Assembly (NCBI GenBank): GCA_016789755.1
Contig: JAEUQG010000193.1
Coordinates: forward strand, 1 to 38,234
Direction: 5' to 3'
DNA: 38,234 nt
DNA from: Bryobacterales bacterium
Lineage (GTDB): Bacteria > Acidobacteriota > Terriglobia > Bryobacterales > Bryobacteraceae
Numbering within the stretch: the first letter of the stretch is position 1; every line of letters begins with the position of its first letter. The position numbers and the translations under genes are program-made. Below, in pieces: positions 7,740 through 17,007 of this stretch. Under the pieces are notes generated by a model. That model was not told the DNA's origin. It worked only from the letters and a program-made list of their open reading frames with translations, and made no database searches.

Positions 7740-9191
7740 TTGGCCCGCACACCTCTCGCCTACGCTCGAATCCTACTCGCCCTCCTCCTCGCGGTCAACC
7801 TCTACCGCGCCGCCACCATCTCTGTCTCCACCGACGAAGCCTACACCTACAACCGCTCAGTCAGCGTCCCCATCCCCGAACTCTGGAAAACCTTCGATGC
7901 CAATGACCACGTGCTCCACACGTTGCTCTGCAAAGTCTCCATCCGATTATTCGGCGTCAGCGAGTTCTCCCTCCGCATCCCCGCCCTGCTCGGCGGCCTT
8001 CTGCTCCTCGCCATGTGCCTCCGCCTCTGCCGCCTGCTATTCGGCGACACCTGGCGCATGCTGCTCGCCTTCTCCCTCCTCGCGCTCAATCCCTTCATCC
8101 TCGACTATTGCTCCGTCGCCCGAGGCTACGGCCTCGCCACCGCGCTCTTCCTCACCGCCCTCGATCAACTCCTTCGCCTCCTGCCCACGCCCACCGATCT
8201 CCACCGCCTCTACATCGCCGGCATTGCCCTTGCCCTTGGCGTCACCGCCAATCTGACCATCGTCATTCCCGGCATCGCTCTCACCATCGTCTTCGCCATG
8301 CTGTTCCTCGGCCCGCCACTGCTCGAACGCCACTGGCCGCGCTTCCGCGTCCGCACTGACGCGCTCCTCGACCGCATGATCGTCCCCGGCGTCATCCTCT
8401 CCACGGCCATCCTCCTCGTCCCCCTCCTGCCGGCCAAAAAGGAACATTTCTATCTCGGCTCCGACAACTGGAAATCTTCGCTCCTCAGCCTCGCCTACGC
8501 CAACCTCTGGCGCCCCCTCAATCCGCTTGAGCACACCCCGCTCCATGAACCCGTCATGGCCATCGTGGAAAGCATCGCCATCCCCCTCCCCATCGCAATC
8601 CTCACCCTCGCCCTCTACCGCTGGCGCCGCAATCGCGAACCGCTCCGCGCTCTCCTCACCTTCACCGCCATCGCTTCCTTCACCCTGCTCGCCGCGCTCA
8701 ACGCCACGCTCGGCATGCGGCTCCCCGAACGCCGCACCGGACTCTATCTCGTCCCTCTCCTCACCCTTCTCGCCGTCTTCATCCTCGACGAAATCCGCTG
8801 GACGCGCCACATCGGGAACGCCGCGGCGGCACTCACGCTCCTCCAGTTCCTCCTCTCCTTCAACGTCCGCTATTACGACGAATGGAACTTCGATGCCGGC
8901 TGCCGCCAACTCGTCCAATACCTCCGCGACCATGCCCCGCCCCCCGGCCGCCGGGTCAGTCTCCACGCCACCTTCCCGCTCCCTCACAGCGTCGAATTCT
9001 ACCGCCGCTACTTCGGCCTCGAATGGCTCGATGTCTCCCGCGAAATCGAAGCCAGGCGTCCCCACGACGTGTATCTGCTCACCCCCGAAGAACTCCCGCT
9101 CATGCAGAAACTCAACCTCACCGAGCGCTACGTCCAACCCATCTCCAACATCACCCTCGCTACGGCTGCTTCGTCACCCCTTCAACCTTGA
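7740..9191 (+). CDS. ArnT/PMT-like (GT39/GT83) integral membrane glycosyltransferase
   Basis: A protein of 483 residues with many hydrophobic helices, typical of GT-C glycosyltransferases that move a sugar from a polyprenyl-phosphate donor to lipid, protein or glycan on the outer face of the inner membrane. The first extracytoplasmic loop has the acidic pair expected of the family (STDEAYTYN). It is followed by HVLHTLLCKVSIRLFGVSEFSLRIPALLGG, written here as the usual GT39 block split over bases ~7905-8005. The C-terminus is a soluble segment. The start is a TTG at 7740, because longer frames reach back to 6699 only by crossing the DUF1080 and sulfatase genes antisense. There is no Shine-Dalgarno, which fits the leaderless promoter at 7704-7732. 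Its last 32 bases overlap the convergent gene ending at 9160. Donor and acceptor are unknown. Confidence 0.85.
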   Translation: MARTPLAYARILLALLLAVNLYRAATISVSTDEAYTYNRSVSVPIPELWKTFDANDHVLHTLLCKVSIRLFGVSEFSLRIPALLGGLLLLAMCLRLCRLLFGDTWRMLLAFSLLALNPFILDYCSVARGYGLATALFLTALDQLLRLLPTPTDLHRLYIAGIALALGVTANLTIVIPGIALTIVFAMLFLGPPLLERHWPRFRVRTDALLDRMIVPGVILSTAILLVPLLPAKKEHFYLGSDNWKSSLLSLAYANLWRPLNPLEHTPLHEPVMAIVESIAIPLPIAILTLALYRWRRNREPLRALLTFTAIASFTLLAALNATLGMRLPERRTGLYLVPLLTLLAVFILDEIRWTRHIGNAAAALTLLQFLLSFNVRYYDEWNFDAGCRQLVQYLRDHAPPPGRRVSLHATFPLPHSVEFYRRYFGLEWLDVSREIEARRPHDVYLLTPEELPLMQKLNLTERYVQPISNITLATAASSPLQP

Positions 9192-10962
9192 TCCGCGTCT
9201 GAAACACCGGAGCCTCCACGGCCGGGTCCGGATACAACCACACTCCCCCCGCATGCCGCAGTTCGAAGTAATACAGCAGCGTCCCTGCACTCTCCAAGGC
9301 ACTCGCCGGAATCGTCCACCGCGGCGCCCGCACTGAGCCCTCCATCGCTGCAAACTCCCCCGCCCCCTCCAACATCCGGTATCGCAACGTCACTCCTGTC
9401 ACCGTCGAACCTGACCCGATCGTCAGCGGCACCGCCAGCGGCTTACGTGCATCCACCTGCAATAACGGCCTGTGCAGCACACTCGGGCGCGCCGCCGGAG
9501 CCTGCCACGGCAACGCCGCGTCCACCGCTTCCTGCTGCGGCAATTGCTGCGTCAACGCCGCAATGCGCCTATCCAACTCCGCTACCGCCAAACCCAACTT
9601 CTCCCCGTACGTCTTCGCCGCCTGAAACTCGCGCAGCGCCGCGCGCAGAAACGATTCATGCGGAGTCCTCCCGTGATTCGCCACCAGGAATTCTCCCCAC
9701 AGCAACCTCCCGTCATAACGAGCCCGATTCGCCACCTGCCGCAACTCATCCGCCAGCGCCGATGCCTGCTGCCCGTGCAGCGCACGCTCCATCTGCGATG
9801 CGTTCCAATGCAGCCGCTGCACCGCTTGCAACTCCGATTCCCCGGCCACCCTCGGATAGGCCCGAGCCGCGGCCGCCATCGCATCGTCCAGACCATTCGT
9901 CCGCCACACCGAATCCGCCGCCTCCGGATCGTACAACAGCCGCCCCCATACAAAATGCGCCATCCGGCTCTCCGGCGCCGTAATCGGCAGTGTCACGCCT
10001 ACATCCACGCCCATCGCGCCCAGCCCCGCACAACGAGCCACCAGCCGCGCATATTGCGGATCCGCGAAGCGCACCCCCGCCACCCTTCGCAACCCCGCCG
10101 GCCCGCCCTGCAACTTCGCCGTCGGAGGCATCGCCTCACGCTCCGCCAACTCCTCCACCCTGCGCCAATTCGCGTGAAACGCCTGCCCCGCCGATTCGAT
10201 CGTCACCAGCCGCCCCACCGCCGATACCGCCGCTCCCACCGGCTCCCGCATCTCCTCGGGCGCCTCCACCGCAATCGCCCGAATCGCATGCACCTCCGCC
10301 AGCAGCGTCTCCAATGCCGAACGCAGATACAACCCCCGGTTCCCTCCCAACCCAGTCACCGCCGCCGGCGTCTCGAACGACCGTATCCCCACGGCCAGAT
10401 CCACCGCGTACTCCATCGCCAACCCGGCAATCTGCTTCAGCGCATCCAGATTCCTCCCCCGCTCATACGGCGTCATCCCTTCCACCGCCACGCCATCGAA
10501 TAACGGAAGACGCAGCAGATACGGAAACGGAGCCACCGTGAATTCCAGCTTCAGCCGGTTGATCCGAGCCTTCGCCAGCCCCGCGAAATACGCGTTCCAA
10601 AACGTCCGCGATGGAAACCACTCCGTCGCGAAGACCTCTGGTCCCAACTCCAGCCGCACGCCTCGCAACAAAACAACAGGCGCCGCTCTTGTTTTAACAA
10701 TCCGCCCGCTCGCCCGTATCTGCTCGGCCGCTTCCAACAACCCGTACATCAAGCCGCGCAAATCTCCCCCCGACACCCGCCCCGGCTGCACCTCGAATCC
10801 GTCCGGTTTCAGCGACGACAGGACATCCGCCTCCAGCGGCAGATAGCGCGCCGCCAGACCTCGCTCCTCCGCCGCTTTCCGTAGTTCCGCCCATCCGAAC
10901 TCCGCCGGACCCGCCCCGCGCAACACCAACCCCGTGCTCACCAGCACCGCCGCCAATCTCAT
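9160..10962 (-). CDS. Secreted GH20-like (N-terminal hexosaminidase-type domain plus barrel) protein
   Basis: A 600-residue protein with a short signal peptide (MRLAAVLVSTGLVLRGAG). Residues ~40-100 resemble the non-catalytic domain of GH20 and alpha-glucuronidase enzymes (FEVQPGRVSGGDLRGLMYGL LEAAEQI region). Residues ~115-380 look like a TIM barrel, opening with LLRGVRLELG and WNAYFAGLAKARINRLKLEF. The C-terminus is a beta-rich domain (PLTIGSGSTVTGVTLRYRM). I cannot identify a standard GH20 Asp-Glu catalytic pair, so a role as an enzyme is uncertain; a degenerate or new glycosidase clade is possible. The start ATG at 10962 forms an ATGA overlap with the kinase stop, so the two are co-translated; the open frame up to 11106 lies inside the kinase gene. 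Its 3' end overlaps the convergent glycosyltransferase by 32 bases. Confidence 0.75.
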   Translation of the reverse strand: MRLAAVLVSTGLVLRGAGPAEFGWAELRKAAEERGLAARYLPLEADVLSSLKPDGFEVQPGRVSGGDLRGLMYGLLEAAEQIRASGRIVKTRAAPVVLLRGVRLELGPEVFATEWFPSRTFWNAYFAGLAKARINRLKLEFTVAPFPYLLRLPLFDGVAVEGMTPYERGRNLDALKQIAGLAMEYAVDLAVGIRSFETPAAVTGLGGNRGLYLRSALETLLAEVHAIRAIAVEAPEEMREPVGAAVSAVGRLVTIESAGQAFHANWRRVEELAEREAMPPTAKLQGGPAGLRRVAGVRFADPQYARLVARCAGLGAMGVDVGVTLPITAPESRMAHFVWGRLLYDPEAADSVWRTNGLDDAMAAAARAYPRVAGESELQAVQRLHWNASQMERALHGQQASALADELRQVANRARYDGRLLWGEFLVANHGRTPHESFLRAALREFQAAKTYGEKLGLAVAELDRRIAALTQQLPQQEAVDAALPWQAPAARPSVLHRPLLQVDARKPLAVPLTIGSGSTVTGVTLRYRMLEGAGEFAAMEGSVRAPRWTIPASALESAGTLLYYFELRHAGGVWLYPDPAVEAPVFQTRIKVEGVTKQP

Positions 10963-13793
10963 AATCCCGCCGCTTTCCGATAGTCCGCCAGCCGCTTCTG
11001 CGCCCGCTCCAGCCGCTCTTTCTGAAACGCGCCCGGCGAAACCTTGCGCGGCCACTCGGTCCAGTTCTCCACGCTCTTCGTCTGCAGTTCGATCGCCTTC
11101 TTCCAACTCGTCTTCGCATCCGCCCCGCGCTTGCGCCCGACGCCTGCGTGAAACGCCGCCAGCGCCTCATGCGAATCCGACAGATCGCGCAGCAGATACG
11201 GATCGGTCGGCCGCTCCCACAGCAACCCTACCGTCAGCTCCAGCGCCTTCTCGTAATTGAACAGCGCTTCCTTTTCCTTGCCGATCTGCAGGTACGCATC
11301 GCCCGTCGCCTCATACGTCTCCTGGAACCCGCGCAGGAACCGCCGCGCTTCCGGGCTGATCTTCTGCATCTCCACCTGACGCCCCAACGCGCGCTCGAAG
11401 TATCCCAGCGCTTCCTTCCAGCGGCTCAGCTTCTGCAACCCATATCCGATGATCAGATACGCGTCCGCCTGCGCCCGCACATACTCCGGACTGTTCGGCG
11501 CAATCTTCAAATGCACCTCCGAAAGCGACAGCGCCCGTTCCGCCAGCCGCATCGCCTCCTCCACGCGGTCGTCCACAATCATGAACGCCACCTTGCGCAG
11601 AATCCGGTCCAAATCGTGCCGCGCCCGCGCATCGTTCGGATCGCGCGCATACTGCGGTTCGACAATCGCCAGCGCCTCCCGATAGCTCGCCACCGCCTCT
11701 TCCCGATGCAGCAGATTAATATCCCGCGGATTCCCCTGAATGTCCCCCGTCGCATCCAGCACTCGAAACCGCAGCCAACTCGTCTTCCACCCTTCTCTGC
11801 CGTGAATCTCTTCTCCGATCGCCCCCGCGCGCCGCACCGCCTCCAACGCTCCCTGCGGATCGCCCGTCTCCTTCCGCGCCCAACTCAGATTCAGATACCC
11901 TTCCGCCAGCGCCGTCTTCGCCACCGGCGTCGCCCCAAGAGCCACCAGCGCGTTGGCATGCTCCATCTGCTGATTCAAAAACGGCGTCGCCCCTCTCGGA
12001 TTTGCTGACCGCAACTCGTAGGCCACAATCCCATCGAAGCTCCCCGCCAGGCATTCATGAGCCTCCGCCGGACGCCGCTCCTGCAACGCTTCGCCGACAC
12101 GCACGCCGCGCTCGAACGCCGCCTTCGCCGCCCCGTGATTTCCACCGAAGGCCTCCACCAGCCCAAGCATTCGCTCGCACCGGCACAGCTCCGTCATCAA
12201 CCCCGCATCGTTCGGACGCCGCTTCGCCAGTTCCGACAGAATCCCCGCCGCCTTGCGGTAGTTCTGAATCGACGGAATGTTCTGCCCCAGGTTCGACGAC
12301 AGCGGCTGCCCCTGCAACTGCGCCACTTTGTAATAGCCGCGCGCCAACTCCAACTGCAACCCGTCGTCCGAGCCCACGTCCGCCGCCAGATTGTCCAGAT
12401 ACTGCACCACCGTCGACGCCATCCATTGCCGCAACTCCACCGACTGCGGCAGAGTCGCAATCCGCGTATCGAAATCGTTCATCAACGTCGACGCCAGTTG
12501 CCGCACCTGCTGAAACCGCCGGTCCGCGCGCCGCGCCTGATAGGCCGTCGCCGCGATTCCTCCAAGCAGAGTCACCGCCACCAACCCCGCCGCCGCAATC
12601 GGAATGCGATTCTTCCGCACGAACTTCCCCACCCGGTAACGCATCGTGCCCCGCATCGCCATCACCGCGTTCCCACCCAGGTAGTTTTCGATGTCGCTCA
12701 TGAACTGCTCCACCGACCGGTAACGGTGGTTCGGCTCCTTGCGCATCGACATCCCCACAATCGCGTCCAACTCCCCACGCACCAGCCTCGAACGCCGCTT
12801 CGCCTCCGGCGTGCGCTCTGCCAGCAGCGCCGCCTCGCTCGGCGGCACGGGGTCCTCCACGCACACCACCCGCTGGATCTCCGTGTTCGAGTAGTTCCGG
12901 AAAAAGTGCGCCGGACGGTCCGCCAGCAACTCGTACAGAATCACGCCCAGCGAATACACGTCCGTCGCCGTCGTGATGCTCATCCCCGTTACCTGCTCCG
13001 GACTGGCGTAATCCGGTGTCAGCATCCGCACCACCGTCTGCGTCTGCTGCCCGCCCGCCGGGTCTTCGCTCAGCACCTTGGCAATGCCGAAATCGAGCAG
13101 CTTCAGCACCCCGTTCTTATCCACCAGAATGTTGCCCGGCTTCAGATCCCGATGCACCACCAGGTTCCGGTGCGCGTAGTTCACCGCCGAACACACTTGC
13201 AGAAACAGCGTCAGCCGCTGCTCCACCGAGAGGTTCTTCTTGCGGCAATATTCCGATATCGTCTCCCCGTCCTCGACGAACTCCATCACGTAGTACGGCA
13301 GGTCGTCGTACGTGACCCCGCTGTCGATGAACCGCGCGATGTTCTGATGATCCAGCCGCGCCAGAATCTGCCGCTCCTGCCGGAACCGGTCGCGGATGAA
13401 CTTCGTCGCCCGCCCTTGCTGCACCAGCTTGATCGCCACCTTCTGCCGCACTCCCTCTTCGTCGCGCTCGGCCAGATACACCACGCCCATGCCGCCGAAC
13501 CCGATCACTTTGAGCAGCGTGTAACTCCCCACCCGTGTCCCCACACGCTGTGAAGCAAGTTCCTGCCGCACCCCCGTCTTCGTGATCTCGATCAGTTCCG
13601 CCGCGTTCACCACCACGCCGCTGAGCAGCGAATCGTCTTTCGGATCGTCATACCGAAGCAGCGCCTCCACTTCCCGCCGCAACTCAGCATCGTCCCCGCA
13701 CTGCGCGTTCAAATAGGGAGCCACCTCATCCGCCGGCATCCCCGCGGTGCCGGCAAACACCTCTTCGATACGTCTCCAGCGTTCGGGCGTCAC
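10959..13793 (-). CDS. PknB-type Ser/Thr protein kinase with TPR-rich C-terminus
   Basis: A 944-residue membrane kinase. The order is: an N-terminal helical segment starting MTPERWRRIEEVF that is common in acidobacterial kinases; a Hanks-type kinase domain at about residues 88-350 with GFGGMGVVYLAER (P-loop), VAIKLV (Lys), HRDLKPGNIL (catalytic loop, ~212-221) and DFGIAKVL; one transmembrane helix at about 398-417 (IPIAAAGLVAVTLLGGIAA); and some 500 residues of TPR-like helical repeats. The TPR part would be periplasmic if the kinase is cytoplasmic. The start is GTG at 13793. It is translationally coupled to the GH20-like gene (ATGA at 10959-10962) and diverges from the large glycosidase-like gene, suggesting that it senses or controls polysaccharide use. 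Upstream, GATAAT about 13 bases before the GTG could be a -10 box. Confidence 0.93.
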   Translation of the reverse strand: MTPERWRRIEEVFAGTAGMPADEVAPYLNAQCGDDAELRREVEALLRYDDPKDDSLLSGVVVNAAELIEITKTGVRQELASQRVGTRVGSYTLLKVIGFGGMGVVYLAERDEEGVRQKVAIKLVQQGRATKFIRDRFRQERQILARLDHQNIARFIDSGVTYDDLPYYVMEFVEDGETISEYCRKKNLSVEQRLTLFLQVCSAVNYAHRNLVVHRDLKPGNILVDKNGVLKLLDFGIAKVLSEDPAGGQQTQTVVRMLTPDYASPEQVTGMSITTATDVYSLGVILYELLADRPAHFFRNYSNTEIQRVVCVEDPVPPSEAALLAERTPEAKRRSRLVRGELDAIVGMSMRKEPNHRYRSVEQFMSDIENYLGGNAVMAMRGTMRYRVGKFVRKNRIPIAAAGLVAVTLLGGIAATAYQARRADRRFQQVRQLASTLMNDFDTRIATLPQSVELRQWMASTVVQYLDNLAADVGSDDGLQLELARGYYKVAQLQGQPLSSNLGQNIPSIQNYRKAAGILSELAKRRPNDAGLMTELCRCERMLGLVEAFGGNHGAAKAAFERGVRVGEALQERRPAEAHECLAGSFDGIVAYELRSANPRGATPFLNQQMEHANALVALGATPVAKTALAEGYLNLSWARKETGDPQGALEAVRRAGAIGEEIHGREGWKTSWLRFRVLDATGDIQGNPRDINLLHREEAVASYREALAIVEPQYARDPNDARARHDLDRILRKVAFMIVDDRVEEAMRLAERALSLSEVHLKIAPNSPEYVRAQADAYLIIGYGLQKLSRWKEALGYFERALGRQVEMQKISPEARRFLRGFQETYEATGDAYLQIGKEKEALFNYEKALELTVGLLWERPTDPYLLRDLSDSHEALAAFHAGVGRKRGADAKTSWKKAIELQTKSVENWTEWPRKVSPGAFQKERLERAQKRLADYRKAAGL

Positions 13794-13834
13794 TTGGTTT
13801 ATTCAGATTATCAAGGCGCGAGTCTTTCCCGCGA

Positions 13835-13864
13835 TTGCCTTCCGCCGCAACGGTGCTGTATACA
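13835..13864 (+). promoter_or_regulatory. Putative sigma-70 promoter of the large glycosidase-like gene, leaderless
   Basis: TTGCCT (13835-13840), an 18-base spacer and TATACA (13859-13864), then exactly seven bases to the ATG at 13872. The predicted transcript starts at or within a base of the start codon and there is no ribosome site, so a leaderless mRNA is likely. The layout matches the one at 7704-7740. Confidence 0.5.
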
Positions 13865-13871
13865 GATCAAC

Positions 13872-16193
13872 ATGGTATTCTTCGTGGGCCTTCTGGCCCT
13901 GGCCCTTGTTCGGCCCGCCTTCGGCGCGGACATCGACCTCCGCTCCGCCGTCCTCATTCCCGTCCCCGGCGCAACCCGTCCGGAACAAAAAGCGGCACAA
14001 ATGTTGTTGGAGGAAGTAGAGAGACGAACCCAATTCCGCATCCCGCAAGCCACCGCGCCGCAAGGCGGCAAACCAGTCATCCGCCTGCTCCGCGCCGCTC
14101 CAGGGCGCAAGGCCGAGGGCTATCGTCTCCGCTCCACGCCCACCGAAATCGTCATTGAAGGCAACGATTCCCGCGGTGTCCTCTTCGGCGCCGGCCACTT
14201 CCTGCGCCTCGCCCGCATGTCCCGCCAGAGCTTCTCCATTGCCTCCGGCCTCAACATCGATACAGCGCCCCAAACCGGACTCCGCGGCCACCAGCTCGGC
14301 TTCCGCCCCAAAACCAATTCCTACGACGCCTGGACCCTTCCCATGTGGGAGCAGTACATCCGCGAACTCGCCATCTTCGGAACCAACGCCATCGAACTCA
14401 TTCCCCCGCGCTCCGACGACGACGACGACAGCCCCCACTTCCCGCTCTCCAAAATCGACACCATGGCCGGCATGTCCAAGATTATCGACGACTACGGACT
14501 CGATGTCTGGATCTGGTACCCCGCCCTCGATGCCGATTACTCCAAACCGGAAACCGTCGAGTTCGCCCTTAAGGAATGGGCCGATGTCTTCCGCCGACTG
14601 CCGCGCATCGACCACGTCTTCGTCCCCGGCGGCGATCCCGGCCACACCGCGCCCGAATATCTCATGCCGCTGCTCGAAAAGCAGACCGCCAACCTGCGCA
14701 AGTTTCATCCCAAGGCAAAGATGTGGGTCGCTCCCCAAGGCTTCTCCCAGGAATGGCTCGACCAGTTCATCGCCATGCTGCGCAAAGAGCCCGCCTGGCT
14801 TGAAGGCATCGTCTTCGGACCGCAGAATCGCGTCAGCCTCCCCAAGCTTCGCGAACTCGTTCCCCAGCGCTATCCCATCCGTCACTACCCCGACATCACG
14901 CACGCCATCCGCGCCCAATACCCCGTCCCCGAATGGGATGTCGCCTACGCCCTCACGCTTGGCCGCGAGCCCATCAATCCGCGCCCCCACGACATGCGCG
15001 CCATCTTCCATCTGCTCCAGTCCTACACCAATGGCTTCCTCACCTACTCGGAAGGCTGCAACGACGACGTCAACAAATTTGTCTGGAGCGCGCTCGGCTG
15101 GGACCGCAACGCCGATCTCATGAACGCCCTCCGCGAATACTCCCAGTTCTTCATCGGCCCCGAATTCCGCGACGCCTTCGCCCAAGCCCTGATGGCGCTC
15201 GAACAGAACTGGCGCGGCCCGCTCCTCGGCAACGCATCCGTCAACACCACTCTCGAACAGTTCCAGGCCATGGAGCGCGCCGCCACACCGCAGCAGTTGC
15301 TCAACTGGCGCTTCCAGCAGGGACTCTACCGCGCCTACTACGACGCCTACATCCGAGCCCGCCTCCTTCACGAAACCGCGGCCGAAGAGCGCGCCATGGA
15401 AATACTCCGCAGCCGCGGCCCCGATGGCATCCCTGCCGCCGAACACATCCTCGATGAAGCCGCCACCCATCCCCCAGCCGCGGCGCTCCGCAACCGCACC
15501 TACGAACTCGCCGAAGCGCTCTTCCAATCCATCCGCATGCAGCTCAGCGTGACGAAGTACAAAGCCATCGCCATCGGCCGCGGCGCGAACCTCGACGCCA
15601 TCGAAACGCCGCTCAACAACCGCGCCTGGCTCAAAGGCCGCTTCGCCGAAATCGCCCGCATGACGAAGCCCGCCGAGCGCGCCGCCGCCGTCCGCGAGAT
15701 CGTTCACTGGACCGATGCCGGCCCCGGCGGCTTCTACGACGACCTCGGCAATCCGGCCCTGCAACCACACCTCGACCGCGGCCTCAGCTTCGATCAGGAC
15801 CCCGCGCGTCTGGTCTCCTCCATGACCGGCTTCGCCATCAACCCAGACACCGAGATCGCCCCGTGGCGCATGTCCTGGCTCCAATACGCCGGCGCCATGA
15901 ACGACAGCACGGTCTCCGTCAACTACCCTAACCTCGACCCCACGGCCCGCTACAAGGTGAAGGTCGTCTACGCCGGCGAAACCCAGAACTTCGACATCCG
16001 CCTTGTCGCCGACGGCCGGTACGAAGTGCACCCGCTCCGCCCCAAAGACCGCCCCGTGAAACCCGTCGAATTCGACGTCCCCCAACAGGCCACCGCCGAC
16101 GGTAAGCTCACCCTCACCTGGGAGCGCAAGGCCGGCCTCGGCGGCAACGGCCGCGGCGTGCAGATCAGTGAAGTCTGGCTCATCCGAAAGTAG
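13872..16193 (+). CDS. Secreted glycoside hydrolase-like protein (alpha-glucuronidase / GH20-type N-domain)
   Basis: A protein of about 773 residues with signal peptide MVFFVGLLALALVRPAFGAD. The N-terminal domain has the GH20/GH67-type block ending EIVIEGNDSRGVLFGAGHFLRL, followed by the barrel entry GLRGHQLGFRPKTNSYDAW. The barrel carries an unusual run of five Asp (bases ~14417-14431), YGLDVWIWYPALDADY, VFVPGGDPGHTAPEYLMP and a tract of conserved Trp and His residues. The C-terminus is beta-rich (YKVKVVYAGETQNFDIRLVA) and ends in a lectin-like motif (GRGVQISEVWLIRK). The likely job is release of acidic or amino sugars from polysaccharide outside the cytoplasm; family assignment beyond this is uncertain. 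The start is ATG 13872; a longer frame from 13794 has no signal peptide at its start and leaves no promoter space. The aldolase gene follows after 12 bases, so they are one operon. Confidence 0.82.
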   Translation: MVFFVGLLALALVRPAFGADIDLRSAVLIPVPGATRPEQKAAQMLLEEVERRTQFRIPQATAPQGGKPVIRLLRAAPGRKAEGYRLRSTPTEIVIEGNDSRGVLFGAGHFLRLARMSRQSFSIASGLNIDTAPQTGLRGHQLGFRPKTNSYDAWTLPMWEQYIRELAIFGTNAIELIPPRSDDDDDSPHFPLSKIDTMAGMSKIIDDYGLDVWIWYPALDADYSKPETVEFALKEWADVFRRLPRIDHVFVPGGDPGHTAPEYLMPLLEKQTANLRKFHPKAKMWVAPQGFSQEWLDQFIAMLRKEPAWLEGIVFGPQNRVSLPKLRELVPQRYPIRHYPDITHAIRAQYPVPEWDVAYALTLGREPINPRPHDMRAIFHLLQSYTNGFLTYSEGCNDDVNKFVWSALGWDRNADLMNALREYSQFFIGPEFRDAFAQALMALEQNWRGPLLGNASVNTTLEQFQAMERAATPQQLLNWRFQQGLYRAYYDAYIRARLLHETAAEERAMEILRSRGPDGIPAAEHILDEAATHPPAAALRNRTYELAEALFQSIRMQLSVTKYKAIAIGRGANLDAIETPLNNRAWLKGRFAEIARMTKPAERAAAVREIVHWTDAGPGGFYDDLGNPALQPHLDRGLSFDQDPARLVSSMTGFAINPDTEIAPWRMSWLQYAGAMNDSTVSVNYPNLDPTARYKVKVVYAGETQNFDIRLVADGRYEVHPLRPKDRPVKPVEFDVPQQATADGKLTLTWERKAGLGGNGRGVQISEVWLIRK

Positions 16194-16205
16194 AGAACCC
16201 TCATC

Positions 16206-17003
16206 ATGATTCCGAAAACGTGGGAAAACCCCGTCAAAGCCACCCTGCGCGCAGGCAAACCCGTGGTGGGCATCACCATCACCGCCGCCAGCGTCGAGGT
16301 CGCCGCCCAAGCCGCTCAACTCGGCTTCGACTTCCTCTGGATCGAAATGGAGCATTCCCCCATCACCCTCGAAACGCTCCGCAACATCGTCCTCGCCACC
16401 CGCGGACTCCAGGCCATCCCCTTCGCCCGCGTTCCCGTCGTCGAAACATGGACGGCCAAACGTGTTTTGGACATGGGAGTCCTCGGCGTCGTCTTCCCCT
16501 TCGCCAACACGCCCGAACTCGTCAAGCTCGCCGCCGATGCCTGCCGCTATCCGCCTCACGGAGACCGCGGCCACGGCTCCGGGCTTGCCATGTTCCGCTG
16601 GCCCACCGAAGAGCCCTACCCCGATTTCGCCGACCGCAACATCGTCACCGTGACGATGATCGAAGACTACCGCGCCATCGGCCGCATCGATGAAATCGCC
16701 GCCACTCCCGGCGTCGATGTGCTCTTCATCGGCACCAGCGATCTCTCCTTCTCCATGGGCCTCCGCGGCAGGCAGGACGACCCCGAACTTCAGAAGATGA
16801 TCGCCAAGGTCGCCGATGCCGCCAAGCGTCACGGCAAGTACGCCGGACGCCCCGCCTTCACCTCCGCGATGATCCCCCGCCTGCTCGACGAGGGCTTCCA
16901 GTTCTTCCAGGCGCCGAGCGAAACCAAGATGATGTCCGATGGCGCGCAGCCCTATTTACAGGCCTTCGGCAAAACCGGCGCAGCCAGCAAAGCCAATTAC
17001 TGA
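16206..17003 (+). CDS. HpcH/HpaI family aldolase (2-keto-3-deoxy sugar acid type)
   Basis: A 265-residue class II (metal-dependent) aldolase of the HpcH/HpaI family, which reversibly splits 2-keto-3-deoxy acids into pyruvate and an aldehyde. Visible family signatures are GFDFLWIEMEHSPIT near the N-terminus (with the catalytic His), IPFARVP (phosphate or carboxylate-binding Arg), RYPPHGDRGHGSG, the metal ligand Glu in VTVTMIEDYRAI and the metal ligand Asp in VLFIGTSDLS. The length is normal for the family. It lies 12 bases behind the glycosidase-like gene, so a role in uronate or aldonate breakdown after glycan hydrolysis is reasonable. The exact substrate, for example 2-dehydro-3-deoxyglucarate, cannot be read from sequence. 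The cytoplasm is the expected location. The stop is four bases from the stop of the convergent sulfatase. Confidence 0.92.
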   Translation: MIPKTWENPVKATLRAGKPVVGITITAASVEVAAQAAQLGFDFLWIEMEHSPITLETLRNIVLATRGLQAIPFARVPVVETWTAKRVLDMGVLGVVFPFANTPELVKLAADACRYPPHGDRGHGSGLAMFRWPTEEPYPDFADRNIVTVTMIEDYRAIGRIDEIAATPGVDVLFIGTSDLSFSMGLRGRQDDPELQKMIAKVADAAKRHGKYAGRPAFTSAMIPRLLDEGFQFFQAPSETKMMSDGAQPYLQAFGKTGAASKANY

Positions 17004-17007
17004 AGCG

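Noticed and set aside
10963..11106. Longer N-terminus for the GH20-like protein
   Set aside because: It lies inside the kinase gene and has no signal peptide; the ATGA start at 10962 gives one.
13117..13125. DnaA-box-like TTATCCACC
   Set aside because: A single copy inside the kinase gene, far from the skew switch; no cluster of boxes in the window.
13803..16832. 1009-codon open frame on the minus strand, antisense to the glycosidase-like and aldolase genes
   Set aside because: It is a shadow of two well-supported genes: Asp/Gly/Val/Glu-rich with no domain, as expected for GC-rich antisense frames.
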